Assembly: GCA_016200545.1 (NCBI GenBank)
Contig: JACQEO010000052.1
Span: forward strand, 35,820-99,819
Source of the DNA: Deltaproteobacteria bacterium
GTDB taxonomy: Bacteria > Desulfobacterota > Binatia > UTPRO1
Length of the DNA stretch: 64,000 nucleotides
Direction of reading: 5' to 3'
Within the stretch, counting starts at the first letter, position 1. Every line of letters begins with the position of its first letter. The notes below the pieces were generated by a model that made no database searches, had not been told where the DNA came from, and saw only the letters and a list, made by a program, of their open reading frames with translations. A program made the translations under genes and the position numbers. This document shows positions 18,557 to 27,620 of the stretch, in pieces.

Positions 18557-18585
18557 CTCCTATCGCTCGACTCCGCGCCTGTCAA
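18557..18585 (-). promoter_or_regulatory. Candidate sigma-70-type promoter for the MaoC-MsbA run
   Basis: On the minus strand a perfect -35 TTGACA (18585-18580) is followed after 17 bases by TAGGAG (18562-18557), a weak -10. It sits in the 168-base gap between the FabH stop and the MaoC start and faces the MaoC gene. Position and -35 are good; the -10 matches only half of the consensus. Confidence 0.4.
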
Positions 18586-18599
18586 CGTCGCGGGCGGCA

Positions 18600-19592
18600 C
18601 TACCACCGCGCCACGACGGCGCCGGCGGTGATGCCGCCGCCAACCGCATTCAGGACGACGAGGTCGCCGTGGGCGAGCCGCCCCTCACGCACCGCCTCGG
18701 TGAGGGCGATCGGGATCGACGCCGCCGACGTGTTCCCATAGCGTGACAGATTCACCATCGCACGCGACTCGTCGATCCGCAGCAGCTGCAGCATCATGCG
18801 GATGATCCGCACGTTCGCCTGGTGCGGGACGAAAAGCGCGACATCGGCCGGCGCGACGCCCGCCACCGCGAGCGCTTCGCGTGTCAGGTCGACGAGGTGC
18901 TCCACCGCGACGCGGAACACCTCCGGGCCGTCCATGTGCATCCACGCGGCCGCGGCGGCGACGCTTGCCACCTGTGGCGCGCCGAGCGGCGCCGTCAAGA
19001 TCGACCACTGCGCCCCGAGCGCCCGCAGGCGGCAGGCGAGAATGCCGCGTGCGGCCGCGGGCGCCGTATCCGCCGACGTCGCGCCCGCGCCGCAGAGGAC
19101 GACGGCGCCGGCACCATCGCCGAAGAGCGGCGCCGTCGCGCGATCGCACGGATCGACGAACGCGCTCAGGCAATCCGCTCCGACGACGACCACGACGCCG
19201 TAGTCGCCCGCGCGCACCCCTTGGTCGGCGACGGTGAGCGCGTACGGAAAGCCGGCGCAAGCCGCTGCGACGTCGAAGGCGGGCACGGCGCGCAGCCCGA
19301 GCCGTTCGTGCAGCAAGCACGCGAGCGACGGAAAGCGATACGCCGACGACGTCGTCGCGACGACGAGCGCGTCGACCGCCGACGGCGGCACGCTCGCGGC
19401 GGCGAGCGCGTCGCGCACCGCGCGCTCCGCGAGGTCGACGAGGGACTCATCCGCGCCGAGGATGCGGCGCTCGCGGATGCCGGTGCGCTCGATCCATCCG
19501 CGCTCGACACCCAGGCGATCCTCGATCTCGGCGTTCGCCACCACCCGCGACGGCAGGGCGGCGCCGACACCGGCGAAGCACGCACGTCGCAT
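18600..19592 (-). CDS. 3-oxoacyl-ACP synthase III (FabH-like)
   Basis: 330 aa thiolase-fold condensing enzyme with the full KAS III triad: Cys112 in AAACAGF, His257 in VPHQANVRI and Asn287 in RYGNTSA. N-terminus with WIERTGIRERR is typical. It starts with a thioester-bound acyl group and malonyl-ACP. Because it lies beside glycosyl- and acyltransferases and a MaoC dehydratase and not beside other fab genes, it is more likely a dedicated synthase for a special lipid than the housekeeping initiator; a housekeeping role cannot be excluded. ATG at 19592, 14 bases after the upstream gene. Confidence 0.9.
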   Translation of the reverse strand: MRRACFAGVGAALPSRVVANAEIEDRLGVERGWIERTGIRERRILGADESLVDLAERAVRDALAAASVPPSAVDALVVATTSSAYRFPSLACLLHERLGLRAVPAFDVAAACAGFPYALTVADQGVRAGDYGVVVVVGADCLSAFVDPCDRATAPLFGDGAGAVVLCGAGATSADTAPAAARGILACRLRALGAQWSILTAPLGAPQVASVAAAAAWMHMDGPEVFRVAVEHLVDLTREALAVAGVAPADVALFVPHQANVRIIRMMLQLLRIDESRAMVNLSRYGNTSAASIPIALTEAVREGRLAHGDLVVLNAVGGGITAGAVVARW

Positions 19593-19606
19593 GGCCGAGG
19601 TCTACG

Positions 19607-21280
19607 TCACGCCACCGGGGAACGCCACTCGACGGCAGCCGTCGGCGCGGGCGGATCGCTTCCGCTCCGCCAGAACGGCCGCGTCGTCGCCCGCTCGCGG
19701 CGCAGGCGCTCGAGCCGTGCCGCGTCGACGCGGTAAATGTAGATCGAGTAGCCGAGGCGCTCGTCGGGCGGCTCGACCGTGAGCCAGTCGACGCAGCCTC
19801 GTGTAAGGCTGAACTGCGGTCGATGCACCTCGACCGCGTGCAGGGCGTACGTCCCGACCGTCGGCGTGCATGGCACCGGATCGCCGACGACTCCCCACAG
19901 CTCCGCGTTCGAGCCGTACCCGGCGTAGAATAGGCGGTCGACGCCGTGGCGGCGCTGCCACTTCCCCAGGCGGCGCTTGTCTTGCCCCCAGTCCTCGCGG
20001 TGCACGAGGTAGCGCGGTCCACCCTCCGGACCGCCCGCCCAGACGTTGAAGAACATGAGCTCGTGCGGGTAGACGCGCAGCGCCTCGCCGATCGCGAGGA
20101 GCAGGAGCGCGGCGAAGACGGCGCGGCCGCGCGCGCCGAGAAGCAACGGCGCGTCGCCGAGCGCGCGCGCCGCCCATACCATCGCGAAGGGAAAGGCGGG
20201 GAGCAGGAACGCGACGTTCGCCTGATGGCGTCCCGCGCTCAAGAGGACGAGGAGCAGGACCGGGTACGCGAGCAACGCGAGGTCGAGCGCGAGCTCGTGT
20301 CGCGAGGCACCGAGAAGCGTGGAGCCGCGCAGGACCGCGATCGCCTGCGCGCCGAGCGTGAGCTTGAGCCCGAGGCAGGTGAGGTAGAACCACCACCAGC
20401 CACTGCGACTCACGGCTCCGAAGAGATAATCGAGGTGACCCTCGCGGCCGTGCAGAACCTGGAACGCCGCCCCCTCGATCCACGCGGGAAACGGCAGCGG
20501 GCCGATCGACGGCACGCCCGCGGCAGCGGGCGTGCAGGGTGCGCCGAGTTGCACCGCGCCGACGGTGAGCCCGTAAATGACCCAGAGCGTGACGAAGAAC
20601 GCCGCGGCGCATGCCCCCACGAGGACGCGCGCCGGCGAACGCCGATCCGACGACATCATGCCGCGGGTGACGGCGACGGCGCCCAGGACGAAGATCATCG
20701 GGAGGGTCGTGATCTTGGTGGCGGCGGCGCCCGCCAGCGTGACACCGAGCGCGGCGGCGCACGCTGCCGTCGGTCGCTCCAGCAGGCGGATCGTCGCCAG
20801 CAGAACCGCGCACGCGAGCGCGGCGCTCCACGCGTCGAGCGTCGCGAGCGCGCCGTTCGCGAGAACGGTCGGCGAGAAGCACCACAGCGCCTGCGCCGCG
20901 AGCCCGGCGCGCGGCCCGAAGCGGCGCGCCGCGCACCCCAGCGCCAGGCCGGCGGCGACGACGACGGCGACGGTCGCGCCGCGCGCGGCGAGCAGGCGAC
21001 GACGGAACGCGGCCGCGGAGCCGCCCACGATCTCGTCGAGCGGCGCCGCACGCGGCGTCGCCGCGAGCGCGGGGTCGACGGTCCTGAGCGCGAGCGCGAA
21101 TCCCCACATCGGCAGCACCGGTGCCCCGCAGAGATATTGAAAATCGCGGTGCGCCCACAGGGTGGCGGCGCTCGCCATGTAACTGCTCTCGTCGACGGTG
21201 TCGGACTTGTCGCGGGCGATGCCGAGGAGCAGTACCGCCTGTACGAGCGCCAGCGCGAGCGCGATCCGAAGGCCACTCAC
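19607..21280 (-). CDS. GT-C type membrane glycosyltransferase (GT39/ArnT-like)
   Basis: About 557 aa, multi-pass. First membrane segment is followed by DKSDTVDESSYMASAA, an acidic first external loop typical of GT-C enzymes using polyprenyl-phosphate sugars (DxD/DE motif). Around ten further hydrophobic stretches, then a C-terminal periplasmic part (VHREDWGQDKRRLGKWQ, FYAGYGSNAELWG). Start uncertain: GTG 21280 places the first helix right at the N-terminus; GTG 21349 would add 23 Arg/Cys-rich residues. The GT2 enzyme encoded at 22345-23343 could make its polyprenyl-phosphate donor (inference). Confidence 0.8.
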   Translation of the reverse strand: MSGLRIALALALVQAVLLLGIARDKSDTVDESSYMASAATLWAHRDFQYLCGAPVLPMWGFALALRTVDPALAATPRAAPLDEIVGGSAAAFRRRLLAARGATVAVVVAAGLALGCAARRFGPRAGLAAQALWCFSPTVLANGALATLDAWSAALACAVLLATIRLLERPTAACAAALGVTLAGAAATKITTLPMIFVLGAVAVTRGMMSSDRRSPARVLVGACAAAFFVTLWVIYGLTVGAVQLGAPCTPAAAGVPSIGPLPFPAWIEGAAFQVLHGREGHLDYLFGAVSRSGWWWFYLTCLGLKLTLGAQAIAVLRGSTLLGASRHELALDLALLAYPVLLLVLLSAGRHQANVAFLLPAFPFAMVWAARALGDAPLLLGARGRAVFAALLLLAIGEALRVYPHELMFFNVWAGGPEGGPRYLVHREDWGQDKRRLGKWQRRHGVDRLFYAGYGSNAELWGVVGDPVPCTPTVGTYALHAVEVHRPQFSLTRGCVDWLTVEPPDERLGYSIYIYRVDAARLERLRRERATTRPFWRSGSDPPAPTAAVEWRSPVA

Positions 21281-21328
21281 GACGCGTGATCGCGCGGCGA
21301 GCGCAGCACGCGCGGCGCGCAGCGGCGC

Positions 21329-21334
21329 TTGACA
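21329..21334 (+). promoter_or_regulatory. Isolated -35 like box in the divergent gap
   Basis: The 127-base gap between the minus-strand membrane glycosyltransferase and the plus-strand acyltransferase holds a perfect TTGACA on the plus strand. The best-placed -10 (GATCGC, 17 bases on) is poor. I list it only as a possible start point for the acyltransferase transcript. Confidence 0.2.
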
Positions 21335-21407
21335 GCGAGAGCAACACACGGGATCGCTGTGCGATGCGGCGTGACCCGGCGTGCCCGCGACGCGCCCGTC
21401 GAGCGCG

Positions 21408-22322
21408 ATGACGGGCCGGACGAGCCCATCAGGCCCATCGGCGGCGGCCGCCGCATGGGCGGCGTGTCGCTATCGCTGGCTCCTGCCCTGGAGCGCGCGC
21501 AGCCGACGAACGGCTCGCCGCTACGCGCTGATCGTGGGCCGGGTCGAGTTGCTGCGCGACCGCGCGCGGCGCGCGCGCGCCCGCGAGCGCATCGCACGTT
21601 GGCTTGGCTGCTCGCTCGCCGAAGCCGATCGTCTCTATCGCACGAGCCTCACCTCGGAGGCGCAGGAGGAGGCCGACAGCGCGTGGTGCATGCGCCATCC
21701 GCACGCGTGGGCGGAGATTTTCCGGCCGCCGCGCGCCGAGCCGGCGGCGAGCGGCCCGACGATCTACGTGACCATGCACTTCGGGAGTCCCATCCTCGCC
21801 TACCTCTACCTGCGGCGCCGGCGTGACGTCGACGTGCGTGTCATCGTGCGCCCGCTCTCCGCCGCGAACCCGATGCCGGCGGCGAAACGCGCGTTCGCCG
21901 AGCGCAAGCTCGCCTGGCTCGCGGCCGACTCGGGTCACGCGCCGCTCTCGACCGACGGCGCCGCGACCGCGTACGCGCGCGACCACCTCGTCGCCGGCGG
22001 CTCGCTCTTCGCGGCCGTCGACGTCCCCGGCGACGTCGTGAGTCGCGCCGCCGTCGTGGCACCGTTCGGCGAGCGCATTCTCGTGTCGTCCGGCATGGTG
22101 ACGCTCGCGCGCCTCACCGGCGCGTCGTTGCAACCGATCGTCGCTGTGCGGCGCGGCGACGCGCTCGCGCTCCGCTACGGTACGAACATTCCCGCGGGCG
22201 TCGACGCCGCGACCCTCGCCATGACGTTCCACGAGCTCGCGACCTTCATCGCCGACGATCCCGGGGAATGGTGGCTGTGGCCGTACGTCGTGACACCGCC
22301 CGCCACGGACGGCACGCCCTGA
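21408..22322 (+). CDS. Lipid A-type acyltransferase homologue (LpxL/HtrB superfamily), divergent active site
   Basis: 304 aa from the ATG at 21408; a GTG at 21381 is possible. It is the only plus-strand gene in the first 43 kb. The region YVTMHFGSPILAYLYL (120-135) matches the HFGNWE active-site block of the lysophospholipid acyltransferase superfamily: His124 is kept but the acid five residues on (HX4D/E) is Ile129 here. Later blocks fit the family: VRPLSAANP, LVAGGSLFAAVDVPGD, VVAPFGERILVSSGMVTLARLTGA. No N-terminal membrane helix of the usual LpxL kind is obvious. Probably lipid-related acyl transfer or binding; the missing acid makes activity uncertain. Confidence 0.72.
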   Translation: MTGRTSPSGPSAAAAAWAACRYRWLLPWSARSRRTARRYALIVGRVELLRDRARRARARERIARWLGCSLAEADRLYRTSLTSEAQEEADSAWCMRHPHAWAEIFRPPRAEPAASGPTIYVTMHFGSPILAYLYLRRRRDVDVRVIVRPLSAANPMPAAKRAFAERKLAWLAADSGHAPLSTDGAATAYARDHLVAGGSLFAAVDVPGDVVSRAAVVAPFGERILVSSGMVTLARLTGASLQPIVAVRRGDALALRYGTNIPAGVDAATLAMTFHELATFIADDPGEWWLWPYVVTPPATDGTP

Positions 22323-22344
22323 GACACACCGGTGCGCCCGGCCG

Positions 22345-23343
22345 CTACAGCTTGCGCGCAGCCTCGTAGTCCTCGTCGATCCGCCGCCCGGCGTCCACCA
22401 TCATCTCGCCGAGGAGCCCGGTCGTGAAGAGCTGCACGCCGACGACGACGAGCAGGACGCCGAAGATCAAGAGCGGATGGTGCTGCAGGATGTGGCCGTA
22501 TCGCAGTCGCAGGTATGCAATGTAGGTACAGATCGCGAGCCCGATCGCGACCAGGCCGGCGCCCGGCAGCGAGAAGAAGTGCGCGGGCCGTCGATTGTAA
22601 CGCGTCAGGCAGATGACGGTGACCAGGTCCATGATGCCGCGCAGCACACGTGACCAGCCGTAGCGCGAGCGCCCGACGGCGCGCGGGCGGTGCGTCACCG
22701 CGATCTCGGCGACGCGGAAGCCGCGCCAATGCGCGAGCAGCGGGATGAAGCGATGCAGTTCGCCGTAGAGCGGCACCTCGGCGGCGACTTCGCGGCGGTA
22801 CGCCTTGAGCCCGCAATTCACGTCGTGGAGCGCGATGCCGGAGGCGAGGCGCGAGAGGCCGTTGAAGACGCGCGACGCGAGTACGCGCGCGGGTGGATCC
22901 TGACGCGCCGTCTTCCACCCGCTCACCAGATCGGCGCCCTCGTCGAGCGCGGCGAGGAGACGCGGGATCTCGCGCGGATCGTCTTGCAGGTCGCCGTCGA
23001 TCGTCACCAGGCGGCTGCCGCGCGCGGCGCGAAAGCCGACGGCGAGCGCCGCGGACTTGCCGAGGTTGGTGCGCAGGCGGACACCGCGCACCCGCCGATC
23101 GCGGAGGTGCATCTCGGTGATCGCGCCGAACGAGCCGTCGGTCGAGCCGTCGTCGATGAAGATCAGCTCCCAGGCGAGCTTGAGCGGCGCGAGCGCGGCG
23201 GCGCACTCGTCGACCAGGGCCGCGAGCGTCGCGCGCTCGTTGTAGACCGGGACGACGATGGAGAGCTCGGGGGTGCCCTCGTCCCGCCCGTCACCCGCAT
23301 GCTCCGGCCGTTGCGAGACGGCGCCTCCCGCCATGCCCGTCAC
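22345..23343 (-). CDS. Polyprenyl-phosphate glycosyltransferase (GT2, DPM1/ArnC-like)
   Basis: 332 aa. GT-A domain with IVVPVYNERATL, FIDDGSTDGS and TIDGDLQDDP (nucleotide and metal binding), GLKAYRREV, then two C-terminal membrane helices (FFSLPGAGLVAIGLAICTYIA and PLLIFGVLLVVVGVQLF). Such proteins move a sugar from UDP or GDP to undecaprenyl phosphate on the cytoplasmic face, providing the donor for GT-C enzymes like that at 19607-21280. It follows gspE by 40 bases on the same strand. It converges on the plus-strand acyltransferase with 22 bases between stops. Confidence 0.9.
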   Translation of the reverse strand: MTGMAGGAVSQRPEHAGDGRDEGTPELSIVVPVYNERATLAALVDECAAALAPLKLAWELIFIDDGSTDGSFGAITEMHLRDRRVRGVRLRTNLGKSAALAVGFRAARGSRLVTIDGDLQDDPREIPRLLAALDEGADLVSGWKTARQDPPARVLASRVFNGLSRLASGIALHDVNCGLKAYRREVAAEVPLYGELHRFIPLLAHWRGFRVAEIAVTHRPRAVGRSRYGWSRVLRGIMDLVTVICLTRYNRRPAHFFSLPGAGLVAIGLAICTYIAYLRLRYGHILQHHPLLIFGVLLVVVGVQLFTTGLLGEMMVDAGRRIDEDYEAARKL

Positions 23344-23383
23344 TCCCTCTCTCGCCGCGCCCCGCCCGCGGGCGGCACGACGC

Positions 23384-25171
23384 TCACTCCTCCTGCGTCA
23401 CCCGCAGCACCTCGGCCACGGTCGTCGTGCCCTCGCGGACCTTGAGCCAGCCGTCGTCGCGCAGGGTACGCATACCGCGCGCGGTCGCGGTCGTTTTGAT
23501 GGCGTCGGCGGACGCGTGCTTGAGGATCTGCTCGCGCACGCCCTCGTTCATGAGGAGCAACTCGTAGATGCCGCTGCGGCCGCGGTAGCCGGTGCCGGAG
23601 CACTCCTCGCACCCGGCGGCGCGATAGACCGAGCCGTTCGTCACCGCGCTGTACGCGGCGGCGCTGGCAAAACGCGCCACCGTTGCGCTCGACACGTCGC
23701 CAGCGCCGAGCAGCGCCTCGTCGGTGGCCACCGCCTCGCGACAACGGACGCACACCTTGCGTACCAGCCGCTGGGCCAGGACGCCGAGGAGCGACGACGC
23801 CAGCAGGTAGTCCTCGACACTCATCTCGAGGAGCCGACTGACGGCGCCGGCGGCGTCGTTGGTGTGCAGGGTGGAGAAGACGAGGTGACCGGTCAGCGCC
23901 GCCTGCACGGCAATCTCCGCGGTCTCGGGGTCGCGGATCTCGCCGACCATGATCACGTCGGGGTCTTGCCGGACGATCGAGCGCAGCCCGTTCGCGAAGG
24001 TGAGGCCGATCTGCGGCTTCACGTGGATCTGGTTGACGCCGGAGACCTGGTACTCGACCGGATCCTCGATGGTGATGATCTTCTTGTCGGGCGAGTTGAT
24101 CTTCTCGAGCGCACCGTAGAGCGTGGTGGTCTTGCCGCTCCCGGTCGGACCGGTGACGAGGATCATCCCGTAGGGTCGCACGATCAGTTTTTCGAACTCG
24201 CCGAGAGTATCGGCGGGGAAGCCGAGCTGCTCGAGGTCGAGGACGATGCTCGAGCGGTCGAGGATACGGAGTACGACGCTCTCGCCATAGAGCGTCGGCA
24301 GGGTCGACACGCGGAGGTCGATCTCCTTGCCCATCGTGCGCAGCTTGATGCGGCCGTCCTGGGGCAGCCGACGCTCGGCGATGTTGAGCTTCGCCATGAT
24401 CTTCACGCGCGAGACGATCGCGGCTTGCTGGCGGCGCGGCGGCTGTTCGATGTCGTGCAGGACGCCGTCGATGCGGTAGCGCACCTTGAGCTCGTTTTCG
24501 AACGGCTCGATGTGGACGTCGGAGGCGCGCTGCTCGACGGCGCGATTGATGAGCAGGTTGACGAGACGAATGACCGGCGCCTCGCTTGCGAGATCGCGGA
24601 GGTGGTTGACGTCCTCTTCGTCGGTGGCGAGGTACTCGAGGTTGCTGTCGGTCTCCACCGACGCCGCCGGCGCCTCGTCGTAGCCCTCGAGCGCGGCGAT
24701 GATCTCTTTCTCGCGCCCGAGAAACGGGCGGACGTGCAGGCCGGTCGCGACCTGCAGGCCGTGCATGCTGTCGAGATCGCTCGGGTCGGCCATGGCCACC
24801 GTGAGCGTGCCGTCCTGGATCTCGAGCGGCAGGATCTTGGCGTGACGCAGGAACTGGACGTTGACGCTCGGCAGCGTCACCGCGACGGCCGGAAACTCCT
24901 TACGCCCGACGTACGGAATGCCGAGGTGCTCCGAGAGCAGGCTGATCAGGTCGTCCTCGGAGATGAACCCGAGGTCGAGGAGGAGGCGCTCGAGACGCTC
25001 GCCGCGCTCTTGCTGCAGCAGCCGGACCTTGCGGATGTCCTCGGCGCTGACCCGTCCGCGTGCGAGCAGCAGGTCTTCGAGGCTCTTCCGCTCCGGAGCC
25101 TGGACGTCCTTCTGCTCCGCCGGCGACTCGGGGGCGGTTGTGTCCTCACGCTCCAGGGCGCGCACCTCCAT
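23384..25171 (-). CDS. gspE: Type II secretion ATPase GspE
   Basis: 595 aa. N-terminal MshEN-like region (about 30-160; LLLDLGFISEDDLISLLSEHLGIPYV), then the N2 and C domains: Walker A GPTGSGKTTT (341-350), Asp box ITIEDPVEY (367-375), Walker B DVIMVGEIRD (405-414), His box (AALTGHLVFSTLHTND), and the zinc subdomain with Cys474/Cys477 and Cys521/Cys524. All catalytic motifs are intact. Start taken as ATG 25171; it lacks an obvious Shine-Dalgarno, and a TTG at 25207 is the alternative. It is separated by about 10 kb of lipid and glycan genes from the gspF-D operon it must serve. Confidence 0.95.
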   Translation of the reverse strand: MEVRALEREDTTAPESPAEQKDVQAPERKSLEDLLLARGRVSAEDIRKVRLLQQERGERLERLLLDLGFISEDDLISLLSEHLGIPYVGRKEFPAVAVTLPSVNVQFLRHAKILPLEIQDGTLTVAMADPSDLDSMHGLQVATGLHVRPFLGREKEIIAALEGYDEAPAASVETDSNLEYLATDEEDVNHLRDLASEAPVIRLVNLLINRAVEQRASDVHIEPFENELKVRYRIDGVLHDIEQPPRRQQAAIVSRVKIMAKLNIAERRLPQDGRIKLRTMGKEIDLRVSTLPTLYGESVVLRILDRSSIVLDLEQLGFPADTLGEFEKLIVRPYGMILVTGPTGSGKTTTLYGALEKINSPDKKIITIEDPVEYQVSGVNQIHVKPQIGLTFANGLRSIVRQDPDVIMVGEIRDPETAEIAVQAALTGHLVFSTLHTNDAAGAVSRLLEMSVEDYLLASSLLGVLAQRLVRKVCVRCREAVATDEALLGAGDVSSATVARFASAAAYSAVTNGSVYRAAGCEECSGTGYRGRSGIYELLLMNEGVREQILKHASADAIKTTATARGMRTLRDDGWLKVREGTTTVAEVLRVTQEE

Positions 25172-25224
25172 ATGGGATGTGTAACACAGCGCCGAAGGCA
25201 CCTTCAACGCGGGTCGGGCTGCAA

Positions 25225-26208
25225 TCAGGCTTGCGGGTCATCCGCGAGCCGTTCCCGCCAGTACTGCAGAAGATCACGCAGGGTCTGACGCAGCGGGATT
25301 GCCGCCGACCAGCCGAGGGCGGCGGCGCGTGCGGCGCTGCCGACGACGGTCGGCACCTCGTGGGCCCGCAGACGCCCGCGCTCCTCGCGGCACTGGATCG
25401 CCGCCCCGCTCTCCGCCGCCAGCATCTCGACGATCGCCCCGACGCTCGTCGCGACGCCGGCGCAAAGATTGTAGGCCTCCCCCGGCGTCCCGCGTTCGGC
25501 GAGGAGCGTGTAGCCGCGCACGACGTCGCGCACGTCGGAGAAATCGCGCTCGGCCTTGAGATCCCCGACGCGCAGGACGGGCGGCGCGAGATCCGCCTCG
25601 ATGCGGGCGATCTGCCGCGCGAAATCGGAGCACACGAAGTCGGGGCGCTGGCCCGGACCGGTGTGGTTGAACGCGCGCACGCGGATCACCGGGCATTCGC
25701 TCGTCCACCAGCGCTCGAAGGCGACGAGGTCGGCGGCGGCCTTCGAGACGCCGTAGAAGTTCACCGGCTTGAGCGGCGTCGTCTCCTCGATCGGAAGGTC
25801 GGCTCGTCCGATCGCGCCGTACGCCTCCGCCGATCCCGCCACCAGGACGCGCGCCGCCGGGGCGACGGTACGCGCGGCGTCGAGGACGTGCACGGTACCG
25901 AGTACGTTCACCGCGAACGTCCGCACCGGGTCGGCCTCGGCGTGCGGCGCGAAGGCGATCGCGGCGAGGTGAAAGACGCGTTCGGGCGCCGCCGCCGCGA
26001 GCGCGCGTTCGACGGCCGCGCGATCGCTGACGTCGACGACCGCCAGGCGTTCGAGCGCGAATCCCGGATGGCGGGCGGCGAGCGCGCGCAGCGGCGCGCG
26101 GCCGGCTACGCCGGTCACCGTGCCGGTGACGTCGTGTCCATCGGCGAGGAGCGCCGCGGCGAGGTGGAGACCGGCGAAGCCGCCGATCCCGGTGACGAAG
26201 CAGCGCAC
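25225..26208 (-). CDS. rmd: GDP-6-deoxy-D-mannose reductase-type SDR
   Basis: 327 aa extended short-chain dehydrogenase. Cofactor motif GIGGFAGLHLA at the N-terminus, VAGSAEAYG, the YGVSK catalytic Tyr-Lys, and the family block RAFNHTGPGQRPDFVCSDFA. Reduces GDP-4-keto-6-deoxymannose to GDP-D-rhamnose in characterised Rmd enzymes; the adjacent gmd would supply the substrate. Nine bases separate it from gmd. A UDP-sugar epimerase is the less likely alternative. Confidence 0.88.
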   Translation of the reverse strand: MRCFVTGIGGFAGLHLAAALLADGHDVTGTVTGVAGRAPLRALAARHPGFALERLAVVDVSDRAAVERALAAAAPERVFHLAAIAFAPHAEADPVRTFAVNVLGTVHVLDAARTVAPAARVLVAGSAEAYGAIGRADLPIEETTPLKPVNFYGVSKAAADLVAFERWWTSECPVIRVRAFNHTGPGQRPDFVCSDFARQIARIEADLAPPVLRVGDLKAERDFSDVRDVVRGYTLLAERGTPGEAYNLCAGVATSVGAIVEMLAAESGAAIQCREERGRLRAHEVPTVVGSAARAAALGWSAAIPLRQTLRDLLQYWRERLADDPQA

Positions 26209-26217
26209 CGCCGCCGC

Positions 26218-27186
26218 TCAGCCGCGAGCGTAACGCCCGCGGTCGGCGTCGACCATCATCTCGACGAGCTGCGCGAAGGTGACCTTCGGACGCCAACCGA
26301 GTACGGACTGCGCCTTGGACGCATTCCCGACCAAGAGGTCGACCTCCGCGGGCCGTTTGAGCGTCTGGTCCTCGCGGACGTGTGCGCGCCAGTCGCGACC
26401 GATCCGCTGGAAAGCGAGGTCGACGAGCTCGCCGACGGTGTGCGACTCGCCGGTCGCGACGACGTAGTCGTCGGGCTCGGGCTGCTGCAGCATACGCCAC
26501 ATCGCCTCGACGTAGTCCCCGGCGAACCCCCAGTCGCGCTTGGCGGCGAGGTTGCCGAGGTGCAACTCGTCGGCGAGCCCGGCGGCGATGCGCGCCACCC
26601 CGTCGGTCACCTTGCGGGTCACGAACTCCTTCCCGCGCCGCGGCGACTCGTGGTTGAAGAGAATGCCCGAGCACGCGAAGATTCCGTAGCTCTCGCGGTA
26701 GTTGACCGTGATGTAGTGGGCGTAGACCTTGGCGACCCCGTACGGACTGCGCGGGTGGAACGGCGTCAGCTCGGTCTGCGGCACCTCGCGCACCTTGCCG
26801 AACATCTCGCTCGACGACGCCTGGTAAAAGCGGATCGAGCGATCGACGAGACGGATCGCCTCGAGAAGCCGCGTGACGCCGATGGCGTCGAACTCCGCCG
26901 TCAGCACCGGCTGCGCCCACGACGTCGGCACGAACGACTGCGCCGCGAGGTTGTAGAGCTCGCGCGGGCGGACCTGCTCGAGGAGCGTGATCAACGACAT
27001 CGTATCGAGGAGATCGGCTTGCACCAGGTGCAGGCGATCGCGGATGGGCTCGATGCGCTCGAAGTTCTCGGTGCTGGCGCGTCGCACCATACCGTAGACC
27101 TCGTAACCCTTGGCGAGGAGGAACTCGGCGAGGTACGAGCCGTCCTGACCGGTGATGCCGGTGATGAGCGCGCGCGGCACGGTCAT
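26218..27186 (-). CDS. gmd: GDP-mannose 4,6-dehydratase
   Basis: 322 aa [24 protein letters not shown] at the N-terminus, SSSEMFG (Ser/Thr-Glu active site), [10 protein letters not shown] (Tyr-Lys), [18 protein letters not shown] and [20 protein letters not shown] are diagnostic of GMD. Makes GDP-4-keto-6-deoxymannose from GDP-mannose. ATG at 27186 overlaps the stop of the cupin gene (ATGA), which decides the start. Confidence 0.96.
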   Translation of the reverse strand: MTVPRALITGITGQDGSYLAEFLLAKGYEVYGMVRRASTENFERIEPIRDRLHLVQADLLDTMSLITLLEQVRPRELYNLAAQSFVPTSWAQPVLTAEFDAIGVTRLLEAIRLVDRSIRFYQASSSEMFGKVREVPQTELTPFHPRSPYGVAKVYAHYITVNYRESYGIFACSGILFNHESPRRGKEFVTRKVTDGVARIAAGLADELHLGNLAAKRDWGFAGDYVEAMWRMLQQPEPDDYVVATGESHTVGELVDLAFQRIGRDWRAHVREDQTLKRPAEVDLLVGNASKAQSVLGWRPKVTFAQLVEMMVDADRGRYARG

Positions 27187-27620
27187 GCGCGTCCTCCGCG
27201 CGCCTGCGGCCGGCGGGTCGGTCGCGCCGTCGCGGGCGCCGCCGCGACGCGGCCATAGCGATCCTCGAGGCGGACCACGTCGTCGACCTCGGGCGTCGAC
27301 GCCTCGAGCACGTCGCAAGCGGTGACGGCGGTCATTCGATGATGATCGCCGGGACGGATGTGGAGCGCGTCCCCGGGTCGTAGGCGACGTCGCTGGACGC
27401 GCCCTCCGCCCGGCGCGAACTCGAGTGCGAGCTCGCCACGCAGCACGTAGATGGTCTCGTCCTTCTTGCGATGGAATTGGTAGCTCAACGCCGCCCCACG
27501 GTTGATGTGCAGGATCTTGCCCACGTAGCGATCGGTGTGCGCCCACCAGAGCTCCCAGCCCCAGGGCTTCTCGACCCGCGTCAGTCCACGGCGCCGAATC
27601 TTCGTCGTCGTCACACTCAC
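27183..27620 (-). CDS. Cupin protein, phosphomannose isomerase type II-like
   Basis: 145 aa single cupin barrel with metal ligands visible as His50 and Glu55 ([18 protein letters not shown]) and His93/His94 (IRPGDHHRM). [10 protein letters not shown] and [14 protein letters not shown] resemble the isomerase domain of bifunctional mannose-1-phosphate guanylyltransferase/PMI proteins, but the length is that of stand-alone sugar-cluster cupins. Couples to rmlB and gmd by four-base overlaps. It may isomerise mannose 6-phosphate towards GDP-mannose (inference). Confidence 0.78.
   Translation of the reverse strand: MSVTTTKIRRRGLTRVEKPWGWELWWAHTDRYVGKILHINRGAALSYQFHRKKDETIYVLRGELALEFAPGGGRVQRRRLRPGDALHIRPGDHHRMTAVTACDVLEASTPEVDDVVRLEDRYGRVAAAPATARPTRRPQARGGRA

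Noticed and set aside
22323..22344. Bidirectional terminator between the convergent acyltransferase and glycosyltransferase genes
   Set aside because: The 22-base gap has no stem-loop with a T tract.
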